NCBI RefSeq assembly: GCF_001428245.1
Contig: NZ_LMRV01000044.1
Location: forward strand, 225,537 to 277,150
Direction: 5' to 3'
DNA from: Paenibacillus sp. Soil522
GTDB taxonomy: Bacteria > Bacillota > Bacilli > Paenibacillales > Paenibacillaceae
DNA: 51,614 bases
Shown: one piece after another, positions 16,374 through 24,670 of the stretch
Layout: every line of letters begins with the position of its first letter
How positions within the stretch are numbered: the stretch's first letter is position 1
The notes under the pieces: generated by a model
The model's input: only the letters and a program-made list of their open reading frames with translations
The model's database searches: none
Told to the model about the DNA's origin: nothing
Position numbers and translations under genes: made by a program

Positions 16374-17222
16374 CTGAAACAGTCGAGCCTCGCTGCAAAA
16401 ATTAGCTTTAACGTCATCATGCTTGTTATGTCCGTCATTATGATCCTGCCTATCATTTATATTTTTAATCATGCATTCAAGCCTTATCATGAACTGTTTA
16501 TATATCCGCCGAAGTTTTTCGTGCAGGAGCCGAACCTTCAGAACTTTGTAGAGTTATTTTGGGTAACCTCAAATTCGGTCGTTCCGGTATCGCGTTATTT
16601 GTTTAACAGCTTGTTCATCTCGGCTGCGAGCGTTATTGGCGTAACGGCGGTAAGCGCGCTCTGCGCCTATCCGCTCTCCAAGCACCCTTTTCCAGGGCGT
16701 AAATTCATCTTTGCCGCCATTATTCTCATGCTGATGTTTACGCCGGAGGTCATTCAGATTCCAAGGTATCTGGTCGTCAGCCATTTAGGCATTATGAATA
16801 CGTATTGGGGCCATCTGCTGCCTGTGCTATCGCTGCCTGTAGCCGTCTTCCTGCTTAAGCAGTTCGTGGATCAGATTCCGGATTCGCTGCTGGAAGCGTC
16901 AAGAATTGACGGCGCGAATGAGTTCATCGTATTTGCCCGCATCGTCATACCGATGTGCATGCCGGCAATCGCGACGGTCGCCATTCTGGCGTTTCAAAAC
17001 TCATGGGGCAATGTGGAGACGTCGATGCTGTTCATGCAGGACGATGAAATGAAAAACTTTCCGTTCTTCTTGTCCACGTTGACCAATAATCTTGCGAACA
17101 ACGTTGCCCGTCAGGGCGCGGCTGCGGTAGCGGCGCTCATTATGCTCGTTCCGAATTTAATTTTTTTTATTATTCTTCAAAGCAAGGTCATTTCTACAAT
17201 GGCGCATTCGGGTATTAAATAG
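16374..17222 (+). CDS. Sugar ABC permease, UgpE/MalG-like (pair 1), probable CTG start
   Basis: Permease of about 282 residues with six membrane segments and the EAA loop EASRIDGANEFIVFARIVIP. The first ATG in frame (16419) would remove the short cytoplasmic tail and cut into the first membrane helix. GGAGGA (16361-16366) is 7 bases before an in-frame CTG at 16374, which gives a normal N-terminus (L/M)KQSSLAAKISFN; no ATG, GTG or TTG is available there. I therefore place the start at CTG 16374. It follows the partner gene by 3 bases. Confidence 0.85.
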   Translation: MKQSSLAAKISFNVIMLVMSVIMILPIIYIFNHAFKPYHELFIYPPKFFVQEPNLQNFVELFWVTSNSVVPVSRYLFNSLFISAASVIGVTAVSALCAYPLSKHPFPGRKFIFAAIILMLMFTPEVIQIPRYLVVSHLGIMNTYWGHLLPVLSLPVAVFLLKQFVDQIPDSLLEASRIDGANEFIVFARIVIPMCMPAIATVAILAFQNSWGNVETSMLFMQDDEMKNFPFFLSTLTNNLANNVARQGAAAVAALIMLVPNLIFFIILQSKVISTMAHSGIK

Positions 17223-17234
17223 GGGGGGAATCGT

Positions 17235-19382
17235 TTGAAGAACAGGAGGCTGCGGATTCATCCGGTCATCATGGTCCTGATTACGGCGATTTACATAGCG
17301 TGGCCCGGCTTACAGGCTTCGGCCTCGCAGTTACCGTACGAAACCTACTATAAGGATGGATTCGGACAGCTGGTGAAGATGCAAGCGGCTTATATTCCCG
17401 CCGGTATCATCGGTACGAATGTGTTGATTGCGAAAGCAGACCAAGCCACTGATGCCCCGGATAAGCTGCAGTTAAATCAGCCTAAGGATATATTTGTGGA
17501 TGAGAAGGATCACATTTATATTGCGGACACAGGTAATAATCGTATCGTTCATTTAGACGAGCAGGGACATTATATTCGTGAAATAAAGGTGAGTGAGAGT
17601 CCGCTTAAGAAGCCGAGCGGGCTGTACGTCGACAAGGCGGGAGAGATCTACGTTGCGGATACGGGAAACAATCGGGTCGTGCGGCTTGATCCGGACGGCA
17701 AGCTGCTGAAAGCGTTTGGGCGTCCCGAATCCAGCTATTTGCCGGCGGCATTCAAATACGATCCGGTCAATCTTATCGTAGATAAGCGCGGCTTTATTTA
17801 TGTAACGACGCTAGGCGCATACCAGGGCCTGGTGCAGCTTGACCCCGAAGGAAATTTCATAAGCTTCTTTGGTCCAAATAAGGTAGCCTTTTCTTTGTTC
17901 GATGCGTTCAAACGATTTTTCTATACGCGGGAGATGTATCAAAGAGAGCTAAAGAAGCTGCCGGGCGCCATTGCCAATTCAACGATAGATAACAATGGCT
18001 TTATTTACACCGTAACGAAGGAAATTCAGACGGACCAGGTCAAAAAGCTTAATATTGCAGGCTTGGATCAGTTGAAAGGCAAGGGTGAGTTTGCAGCGCA
18101 GCAGCCGGTTCGATCCTACGGCGAGTTTTTTCATTATTTTCAACGCGGCATTAGTCCCCAGTTAAACGATATTACGGTCGATTCAGACGGCAACATGACG
18201 GTTATCGATTCGGTATGGAATATTATTAGCCAGTATGATCTGAACGGAAATCTGCTGTTCTTCTGGGGCGGGGATGTCATTACGGCAACCTCGAAAACAG
18301 GGGTCGTTAAAACGCCGGCAGCGATTGCCGGCAATTCGAAAGGCGAGCTGCTCGTGCTCGACAACGTCAACAATTTGATTCAAGTGCTCCGGTTATCGGA
18401 GTTCGGCCATTTGGTCCATGAGGCAAACCAATTGACGCAGGAGGGCAGGTACGAGCAAAGCGAGCCTTTGTGGAGCGAGGTTCATCGTTTAAATGCCCAG
18501 TATACGCCGGCCTTGATCGGTCTGGCGAAGGCTGCTTATAAGAAAGAGGATTACGCGAGAGCCGAGAAACTCTTTTATCAGGCGGGCGTCGTCGGCGGCT
18601 ATTCCGAATCCTTTTGGCAAAACCGGCTGAAATGGTTCCAAAGCCATTTTGGTCTATTGATGAATATCGCGCTTGCGCTTGGCATCGCCTATCTGTTATG
18701 GAATGCTTTTGCCAGAAAGCTTCGCCTAAAACGCAAGTGGAGCGCTAAGCCCCGTCCGAAGCATCTGCCCGCCGAGCAGCTGAAGCATGTGTTCTATTTA
18801 ATCAAACATCCGGTGGACGGTTTCTACGCGATTCGGTACGAGAACAAAGCTGGCTTCGTAAGCAGTCTGATCCTGTTTGGATTAGCGGCAGCATCGTATG
18901 GATATATGCAAGCCGGCACCAGCTTCATATTCAATCCTGCTGTGCATGCCGGCATTGACATATTGCCGATTGCGGTTCAATTCATAGGGATATGGCTCGG
19001 CTGGGTCGTTTCCAACTATTTGATCAGCTCGCTGCTTAGAGGCGAGGGACGGTTCAGGGACGTATTTTACAGCAGCTCCTATGCCTTATTTCCGATTATT
19101 CTCATAGGAATACCGGTTACATTATTGTCGAATGTGTTGACCTTGAACGAGCTTGCCATCTTCCAATTCTTGAGGCTGTTTATTGTCTTATGGGTCGTTT
19201 GGCTGTTTATTTGGATGGTTCAGGGGATACATAACTACACCTTTATCGAAGCTATTTTTATTATTGTCCTATCGCTGCTGGCGCTCACCATGATTGTCAT
19301 TTTAATTTTCATCTTAATAAGCCTAAGCATAGAACTGGTTAACTTTATAAATTCCTTGTACCAGGAGGTGATCATCCGATGA
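17235..19382 (+). CDS. NHL-repeat / TPR / Yip1-like multi-pass membrane protein
   Basis: Protein of 715 residues with an unusual layout. A signal or anchor helix (about 12-30) leads to an extracellular NHL-type beta-propeller with repeats such as DIFVDEKDHIYIADTGNNRI and GLYVDKAGEIYVADTGNNRV. Next come a short TPR-like helical pair (about 390-450) and a membrane helix (about 475-492). The C-terminal Yip1-like membrane domain has about five helices and begins LKHVFYLIKHPVDGFYAIR. The function is unknown. Its place between two permease pairs suggests a partner or sensor of the transporter, perhaps a surface scaffold. The start is TTG 17235 behind GGGGGGAA. The stop overlaps the DUF5696 start as ATGA. 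Confidence 0.78.
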   Translation: MKNRRLRIHPVIMVLITAIYIAWPGLQASASQLPYETYYKDGFGQLVKMQAAYIPAGIIGTNVLIAKADQATDAPDKLQLNQPKDIFVDEKDHIYIADTGNNRIVHLDEQGHYIREIKVSESPLKKPSGLYVDKAGEIYVADTGNNRVVRLDPDGKLLKAFGRPESSYLPAAFKYDPVNLIVDKRGFIYVTTLGAYQGLVQLDPEGNFISFFGPNKVAFSLFDAFKRFFYTREMYQRELKKLPGAIANSTIDNNGFIYTVTKEIQTDQVKKLNIAGLDQLKGKGEFAAQQPVRSYGEFFHYFQRGISPQLNDITVDSDGNMTVIDSVWNIISQYDLNGNLLFFWGGDVITATSKTGVVKTPAAIAGNSKGELLVLDNVNNLIQVLRLSEFGHLVHEANQLTQEGRYEQSEPLWSEVHRLNAQYTPALIGLAKAAYKKEDYARAEKLFYQAGVVGGYSESFWQNRLKWFQSHFGLLMNIALALGIAYLLWNAFARKLRLKRKWSAKPRPKHLPAEQLKHVFYLIKHPVDGFYAIRYENKAGFVSSLILFGLAAASYGYMQAGTSFIFNPAVHAGIDILPIAVQFIGIWLGWVVSNYLISSLLRGEGRFRDVFYSSSYALFPIILIGIPVTLLSNVLTLNELAIFQFLRLFIVLWVVWLFIWMVQGIHNYTFIEAIFIIVLSLLALTMIVILIFILISLSIELVNFINSLYQEVIIR

Positions 19383-21649
19383 CGGTCCGCAAAATAAACT
19401 TTACGCTTATCGCAAAGCTGGCGCTCATAACCGTTTTGCTGGCCTTGATAGGATGGCTGGCTCTAGTGGCAGGAGGGTCATGGGGCAAACCGTCTGCCGA
19501 AGCTGCCGATGTCACGGGCCTGTTCGATGCAAAGGACGCTAGTCCGTATAAGGCCGGCTTGCCGGCGGAAGGGAGCTTTGAACAAATTGCAGAGTCAGAC
19601 ACGCTAAAGCTGCTTGCGGATAAAACGACGGCTCATTTCCAGGTGATTAACAAATCGACGGGCAAGGTATGGCGATCTTATCCGGATCCGCAATATTGGA
19701 AGGATGAGACGGTACCGAACACTTGGAAAAATAATTTGTCTTCGCCGATCATGGTTGAATATGTCAATGCGAAAAACTATAAATCATCCTCGGTAACGGC
19801 GGGATTAATCGAAAACCAAGGCTATTTGGAAAATTTCCAGGCTACCGAAACCGGCTTTACCGTTACCTTTACGCTGCCGAAGGCGGAATTCAAAATTCCG
19901 GTCGAGGTGAGTCTGCATAAGGATTACGTAGAGACGAGAATCGTTGATTCGGGCATTGTAGAGGGCGCTTTGAGCTTATTGAATGTAAAGCTGTATCCCT
20001 TGTTCGGTGCACAGCCGTCAGTCGGTCAGGAGGGTTATATTGTACTGCCTGACGGCTCCGGCTCGCTGATCAACTTCGCGCAGGATCGGATTATGCCGCA
20101 GCTGACCTATAACGAAAGCGTGTATGGGCAAGATTTATCCTACTACAACGAGAATACGGGCAGACAGCGAATCGCGATGCCGGTATACGGAATAAAGTCC
20201 GGCGATCAAGCCTTCGTTGCGATCATCTCGCAAGGGGAAGCGTTCGCGAACGTTTACGCTGCGCCTTCAGGTGCGGTGGGCCGCTCGAACTGGGCGACGA
20301 CCGAATGGCAGTACCGCAAGCGGTTTTTCCAAAGCGTAAGCAAAAGCACGGGGGAAGGCTTCTACACCTACAGCGGCGACAAGTTTATTGCAGATGCCCG
20401 CGCGACACGCTATTATCCGCTTCCTCCGGAGAAAAGCGATTATGCGGGGATGGCAGAGGTTTACCGCAACTATTTGATCGATGAACAGGGCGTGAAGCCG
20501 CTGGAAGCGCCGAAAAAGGACATTCCGCTGTTCGTTGATATAGTAGGCGCGGACATCGAGAAGGGTCTATTTGCGGACTCTTACTTAAAAGCGACGACGA
20601 CGGCAGAAGCGGAAGAACTGGTTCGTCATATTTATGACCTCGGCATCCGGCATCTGCAGGTTAACTTCTCAGGCTGGCAGCAGGACGGCTACAGCACGCA
20701 TGGCGGCTATTTTCCTGTAGATAAGCGGTTAGGCGGGAACAGCGGGATGAAGAGCTTCATTTCCTTCGCCCATTCCTTGGATATTCCGGTCTACTTAACG
20801 GCGAACTATACGCTCAATACGAATGGTGATGACCGGTTTTGGTGGAGACGCGACGGCCTGCGCAATTTAGCGGGAACGGTGCTGGAGGAACAGAGAAATT
20901 CCGATCAGGATGCCGGTACGTTTGTCAGCCCCAGGTTTTATGAGAAGGTTGTCGCTGCCGATTTGAACGATTATAAGAGCTTAGGGGCAGACGGCATTTA
21001 TTACGAGGACGGCATCGGCCAGCAGGTGAATACCGATTTCAACAGCCGGTATCAAGCAAGCCGGGAAGACGTTGCCTTGGTACAGCGCACTATTTTGAAA
21101 AAGACGAAGGAAACGCTCGGCTCGCTCGCAGCGAATAACGTGAACTTCTATGCGCTTGATCAGATTGATCATGTTCACCGGTTAACGGACGATTATTCGT
21201 ATGATGTATTCATCAGCGAACAAATTCCTTTTGCCCAAATGGTGCTTCACGGCTTGCGTACTTATACGCTGGAATGGTCGAATTTGCGCAACGAATTCGG
21301 CGATGGATTTTTGCGGAGCATCGAGTATGGGGCATATCCGGCCTATGTGCTTAGCGGTGATAAGGCGGCTGATTTGAAAAAGTCGTATTCCTTATGGTAT
21401 TACAGCTTGAATTATAAGGATTGGATCGATGATTTAAAGGATGAATACGAGAGAACGAACGAAGCTTTGGCAGCTGTGCAGGACCAGTATATAACGGCCC
21501 ACCGTACGCTCGCTGCCGGCGTGAAGGAAACGGTGTACGGCAGCGATTACCTTATTATCGTCAATTATAATCAGACGGATTACAGCAAGGACGGCGTATT
21601 CGTTCCGGCAAAAGACTTCGTGGTCATTAAAGGAGGAACGAAGCTATGA
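19379..21649 (+). CDS. DUF5696 protein, membrane-anchored glycosidase-like
   Basis: Protein of 756 residues with an N-terminal membrane anchor (about 10-32), then a large extracellular part. A beta-rich region (about 45-290) contains GYIVLPDGSGSLINF. A TIM-barrel-like region (about 370-640) has strands ending in GIRHLQVNFSGWQQDG, IPVYLTANYTLNTNG and LGADGIYYEDGIG. This matches DUF5696 as I know it from Paenibacillus, a family of unknown function with a glycoside-hydrolase-like fold. The acidic residues in the YYEDG strand could be catalytic (inference). It overlaps both neighbours by four bases (ATGA), so it is tightly coupled to the transporter. It may trim the glycan that the transporter imports. 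Confidence 0.75.
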   Translation: MTVRKINFTLIAKLALITVLLALIGWLALVAGGSWGKPSAEAADVTGLFDAKDASPYKAGLPAEGSFEQIAESDTLKLLADKTTAHFQVINKSTGKVWRSYPDPQYWKDETVPNTWKNNLSSPIMVEYVNAKNYKSSSVTAGLIENQGYLENFQATETGFTVTFTLPKAEFKIPVEVSLHKDYVETRIVDSGIVEGALSLLNVKLYPLFGAQPSVGQEGYIVLPDGSGSLINFAQDRIMPQLTYNESVYGQDLSYYNENTGRQRIAMPVYGIKSGDQAFVAIISQGEAFANVYAAPSGAVGRSNWATTEWQYRKRFFQSVSKSTGEGFYTYSGDKFIADARATRYYPLPPEKSDYAGMAEVYRNYLIDEQGVKPLEAPKKDIPLFVDIVGADIEKGLFADSYLKATTTAEAEELVRHIYDLGIRHLQVNFSGWQQDGYSTHGGYFPVDKRLGGNSGMKSFISFAHSLDIPVYLTANYTLNTNGDDRFWWRRDGLRNLAGTVLEEQRNSDQDAGTFVSPRFYEKVVAADLNDYKSLGADGIYYEDGIGQQVNTDFNSRYQASREDVALVQRTILKKTKETLGSLAANNVNFYALDQIDHVHRLTDDYSYDVFISEQIPFAQMVLHGLRTYTLEWSNLRNEFGDGFLRSIEYGAYPAYVLSGDKAADLKKSYSLWYYSLNYKDWIDDLKDEYERTNEALAAVQDQYITAHRTLAAGVKETVYGSDYLIIVNYNQTDYSKDGVFVPAKDFVVIKGGTKL

Positions 21650-22509
21650 AATGGAGCCGCAAGTTTGACAGCACGACGATCCGGAAGCTCGAGGGCTCGT
21701 TGTTTATTGCGCCGTGGGTGTTCGGCTTCCTCGTCTTCGTGGCGTTTCCGCTCGGCTACTCGCTGTACATGAGCTTTCATCAGGTCAAAATCACGGTAAA
21801 CAGCGTCAATTATACGTTTATCGGGTTGAACCACTACAGAGAAATACTGATCGCGAACGGGAGCTTGCTCTATGAAGAGCTGATTCCGTTTCTAAAGGAG
21901 TCGGCTATGATGATTCCGATCATCCTGGTCTTTTCTCTATTAGTCGCGATTTTGCTCAATTTGCGCTTTCCCGGCAGAACACTGTTTCGGGTCGTCTTCT
22001 TTCTTCCTGTCATTTTCTCCTCCGGCCAGATCGTGCAGGAGTTTATCGCCCAGGGCGAAGGCTCGCTCAGCATTATGGAAACGCTGCGGATCGACTATTA
22101 TTTGCAGGAGTACGTGCCGGGAGCGTGGGCAGCGCCGATTCAGAAGGTCATGAGCTCGTTTGTGCTCGTCCTTTGGTATTCGGGCGTTCAAATTTTGATC
22201 TTTCTTGCGGGCAGGCAGACGCTTCCGGCTTCGGTATATGAAGCTTCCCGCATCGACGGCTCGGGTCCGTGGAATACCTTTTGGAAAATAACGCTTCCGG
22301 GGCTTGTTCCTTACATTTTCTTGAATTTAATGTACACGGTTGTCGACTTGTTCACATTCCCTTCCAATCCGATCGTCAGCAGGGTGAATACGAGCAATTA
22401 TGGCAGCTCCAGCGCGCTGGCATGGATTTATTTCTCTATTATTTTGACATTCGTGCTCTTGACCCTGTTTATTTACAGCCGAGTCGACAAATCGTTTTCA
22501 GGAAAATGA
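21646..22509 (+). CDS. Sugar ABC permease, UgpA/MalF-like (pair 2)
   Basis: Permease of 287 residues with six membrane segments; it starts RKLEGSLFIAPWVFGFLVF and carries the EAA loop EASRIDGSGPWNTFWKITLPGL. ATG 21646 overlaps the DUF5696 stop (ATGA), with AAAGGAGG upstream. With the next gene it makes a second complete permease pair in the same operon, but there is no second binding protein or ATPase gene. Confidence 0.9.
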   Translation: MKWSRKFDSTTIRKLEGSLFIAPWVFGFLVFVAFPLGYSLYMSFHQVKITVNSVNYTFIGLNHYREILIANGSLLYEELIPFLKESAMMIPIILVFSLLVAILLNLRFPGRTLFRVVFFLPVIFSSGQIVQEFIAQGEGSLSIMETLRIDYYLQEYVPGAWAAPIQKVMSSFVLVLWYSGVQILIFLAGRQTLPASVYEASRIDGSGPWNTFWKITLPGLVPYIFLNLMYTVVDLFTFPSNPIVSRVNTSNYGSSSALAWIYFSIILTFVLLTLFIYSRVDKSFSGK

Positions 22510-22534
22510 TAAATAGGAAAGAGAGGCGAGCTTC

Positions 22535-23509
22535 ATGAAAATAGTCAGAAGAGGCAGTGAGGCGATAACAGCGCTATATTCCGGGGAAAAGCTGCGCAAG
22601 GACCTTACCTTGCTTAAATACCGGCTGCTTGGTGCGGAGGTCGACAAGGGGCTGGTCTTTAAGCTGTTTGTTTATGTCATTTTGATCAATGTCGCATTCA
22701 TTTATATTAAGCCTATTTTGTATATGGTGACGACGATGGTGAAGGATGCGAAAAATATTTTGGACCCGACTGTCATATGGGTGCCGAGAACGATATTTCT
22801 GGGTCATCTCCAGCAAGCAAGCGAAATGCTGAATTATTCGAAGAGCTTTCTCATCAGCATCTCGCTCGCTTCCTCCGTTGCGGTGCTGCAGGTGTTTTCC
22901 TGCGCCATTGCCGGATATGCGTTCGCGAGGCATGATTTTCCGTTCAAGAAAGTATGGGGAGCCCTGCTTTTATTTACTTTTATCATGCCGCCTCAAATTA
23001 CAATTTTGCCGTCTATTATGCTCTTTAAGGAGTTCGGCTGGCTGAACACGTTTTTGCCGATGGTCGTGCCGGCTGCATTCGGTCATGGTCTGAAGGGGGC
23101 GATGTTCGTCATCATCTACCGCGCTTTTTATTCCACGCTGCCGAAGGAGCTGGACGAAGCGGCGCGCATGGACGGAGCGGGACCCTTCCGCATGTTTTTT
23201 CGCGTCATGTTTCCGATATCAAGATCGGCTACCGTTGTGGTGGTGTTATTCTCGTTCGTCTGGAACTGGAATGATTTTTATTTTCCGTCGCTGTTTATGT
23301 TTACGGCTGAAAACGTTCCGCTGTCGATCACACTGGCGAGGATGGCAGGCGAGATGAAGCTGGCCGAGGGTGCGGGCGAAATAACGGTATATGCCGAAGC
23401 GATCAAAATGGCGGCCTCCTTCCTCATCATTATGCCGCTGCTCGTCATCTATCTGTTCGCTCAGCGATGGTTTATTGAAGGGGTGGAGCGCACGGGCTTA
23501 GTGGAGTAG
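22535..23509 (+). CDS. Sugar ABC permease, UgpE/MalG-like (pair 2)
   Basis: Permease of 324 residues, about 40 longer than usual because of an N-terminal cytoplasmic extension (MKIVRRGSEAITALYSGEKL onward) before the first membrane segment near residue 45. EAA loop: EAARMDGAGPFRMFFRVMFP. The ribosome site GAGAGGCGAG lies 5-8 bases before ATG 22535. It is the last gene of the eight-gene operon; the next terminator is about 100 bases downstream. Confidence 0.9.
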   Translation: MKIVRRGSEAITALYSGEKLRKDLTLLKYRLLGAEVDKGLVFKLFVYVILINVAFIYIKPILYMVTTMVKDAKNILDPTVIWVPRTIFLGHLQQASEMLNYSKSFLISISLASSVAVLQVFSCAIAGYAFARHDFPFKKVWGALLLFTFIMPPQITILPSIMLFKEFGWLNTFLPMVVPAAFGHGLKGAMFVIIYRAFYSTLPKELDEAARMDGAGPFRMFFRVMFPISRSATVVVVLFSFVWNWNDFYFPSLFMFTAENVPLSITLARMAGEMKLAEGAGEITVYAEAIKMAASFLIIMPLLVIYLFAQRWFIEGVERTGLVE

Positions 23510-23525
23510 GGCATGAAAATAACCG

Positions 23526-23554
23526 TTGACAGAATCATTTCGAGATGATAAATT
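23526..23554 (+). promoter_or_regulatory. Probable promoter of the monooxygenase operon
   Basis: TTGACA (23526-23531), 17 bases, TAAATT (23549-23554). The predicted RNA starts near 23561 and runs into the intrinsic terminator at 23614-23657 before reaching the first gene. Confidence 0.5.
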
Positions 23555-23613
23555 CATAGCACTTGCAATAAATCTTATAAAACATATTGTTTTACTAGGA
23601 AATTATCGACCGG

Positions 23614-23657
23614 ATAGCCGGAGATTGCCTTAGGGCAGCTCCGGCTATTTTTTTTTC
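23614..23657 (+). terminator. Intrinsic terminator in the leader of the monooxygenase operon
   Basis: Ten-base stem ATAGCCGGAG / CTCCGGCTAT (23614-23623, 23639-23648), extended by an inner TGCC/GGCA pair and followed by nine or more T. It ends only about 28 bases before the first start codon (23685), leaving no room for a promoter behind it. It may end the upstream operon and also act as an attenuator. Confidence 0.85.
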
Positions 23658-23684
23658 AAATTCTCATAGGGGGGATATAAGCAC

Positions 23685-24670
23685 ATGACCGTATCGGAAC
23701 GAAAGCTTCACCTAAACGCGTTTCTGGCAGCGTCCGGCCACCATGAAGCCTCATGGCGTCATTCGGACACCGAGCCGGAGAGAGGAGTGAATATTCAGCA
23801 CTATTTGAAGCTAACCCGAATTGCCGAGAAGGGCTTGCTGGACTCTGTTTTTCTGGCTGACGGCTATTGGGCGAATGCAGGAACGCTTGAGCCGTTTACG
23901 CTGTTGTCCGCATTAGCGGCAGCAACCAAGCATATCGGGCTTATTGCCACAGTTGAAACGACCTACAACGAACCGTTCCATGTTGCGCGAAAGTTTGCTT
24001 CTTTGGATCATATCAGCAAAGGCCGGGCGGGCTGGAATATTGTGACCGGAGCCGGACCGGCTGCGGAGCAGTTCAGCAGGGAGCAGCATCCGGAGCATCA
24101 TGAGCGCTATGAATCGGCTGAGGAATTTGTGGAGATCGTTAAGCGGCTGTGGGATAGCTGGGAGGATGACGCGGTAAGCAATGACAAGATAAACGGCGTC
24201 CTGATCGATGTAAGCGTCTTTCCGACCGCCCCGGAATCGACTTATCGAATCATTCCCTTGATGATTTTGTAAGCCTTGACGGCGCGCAGTCTGCGGATCA
24301 GGTCAATGGCATGAAGAGCAGACATCAGCTCATCCTGGATTTGATCGAACGGGAGCGGCCGACGCTGAGGCAGTTAATTAACCGCCTGGCGGGGGCGAGA
24401 GGACACTTCACCTTCACGGGCACGCCGCTGCAGCTGGCCGATGTGATCGAGACGTGGTTCCGCAGCGGCGCTGCCGACGGCTTTAACGTGATGCCCCAAA
24501 TTTACCCGAGCGGCCTGGAGCGTTTCGTAGATCAGGTCATACCGGAGCTGCAAAATCGCGGCTTGTTCCGCACTTCCTATGAAGAGCAAACGCTGAGAGG
24601 CAATCTGGCACTTGCGCGTCCGGCGATCGCCGGCCGCTATTATAAAGCTGAAAAAGAGGTGTATTTATAA
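23685..24670 (+). pseudogene. Flavin-dependent monooxygenase (NtaA/SnaA/DszA type), internally deleted
   Basis: The 5' part (23685 to about 24205) encodes the start of a bacterial luciferase-like monooxygenase: RKLHLNAFLAASGHHEASWR, SVFLADGYW, FHVARKFASLDHISKGRAGWN, up to NDKINGV. From about 24221 another frame carries the end: SDRPGIDLSNHSLD, then FTFTGTPLQLADVIETWF and FNVMPQIYPSGLERFVD, stop at 24670. Against the intact paralogue at 27418 roughly 115-120 residues are missing, with a frame change near 24205-24220. It should be inactive. The stop overlaps the next ATG by one base, so it may still serve as the translated leader of the operon. The ribosome site is GGGGGG. Confidence 0.87.

Noticed and set aside
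23555..23660. T-box, SAM-box or other known riboswitch before the monooxygenase operon
   Set aside because: None of the conserved sequence signatures of these classes could be found; only the promoter and terminator are supported.
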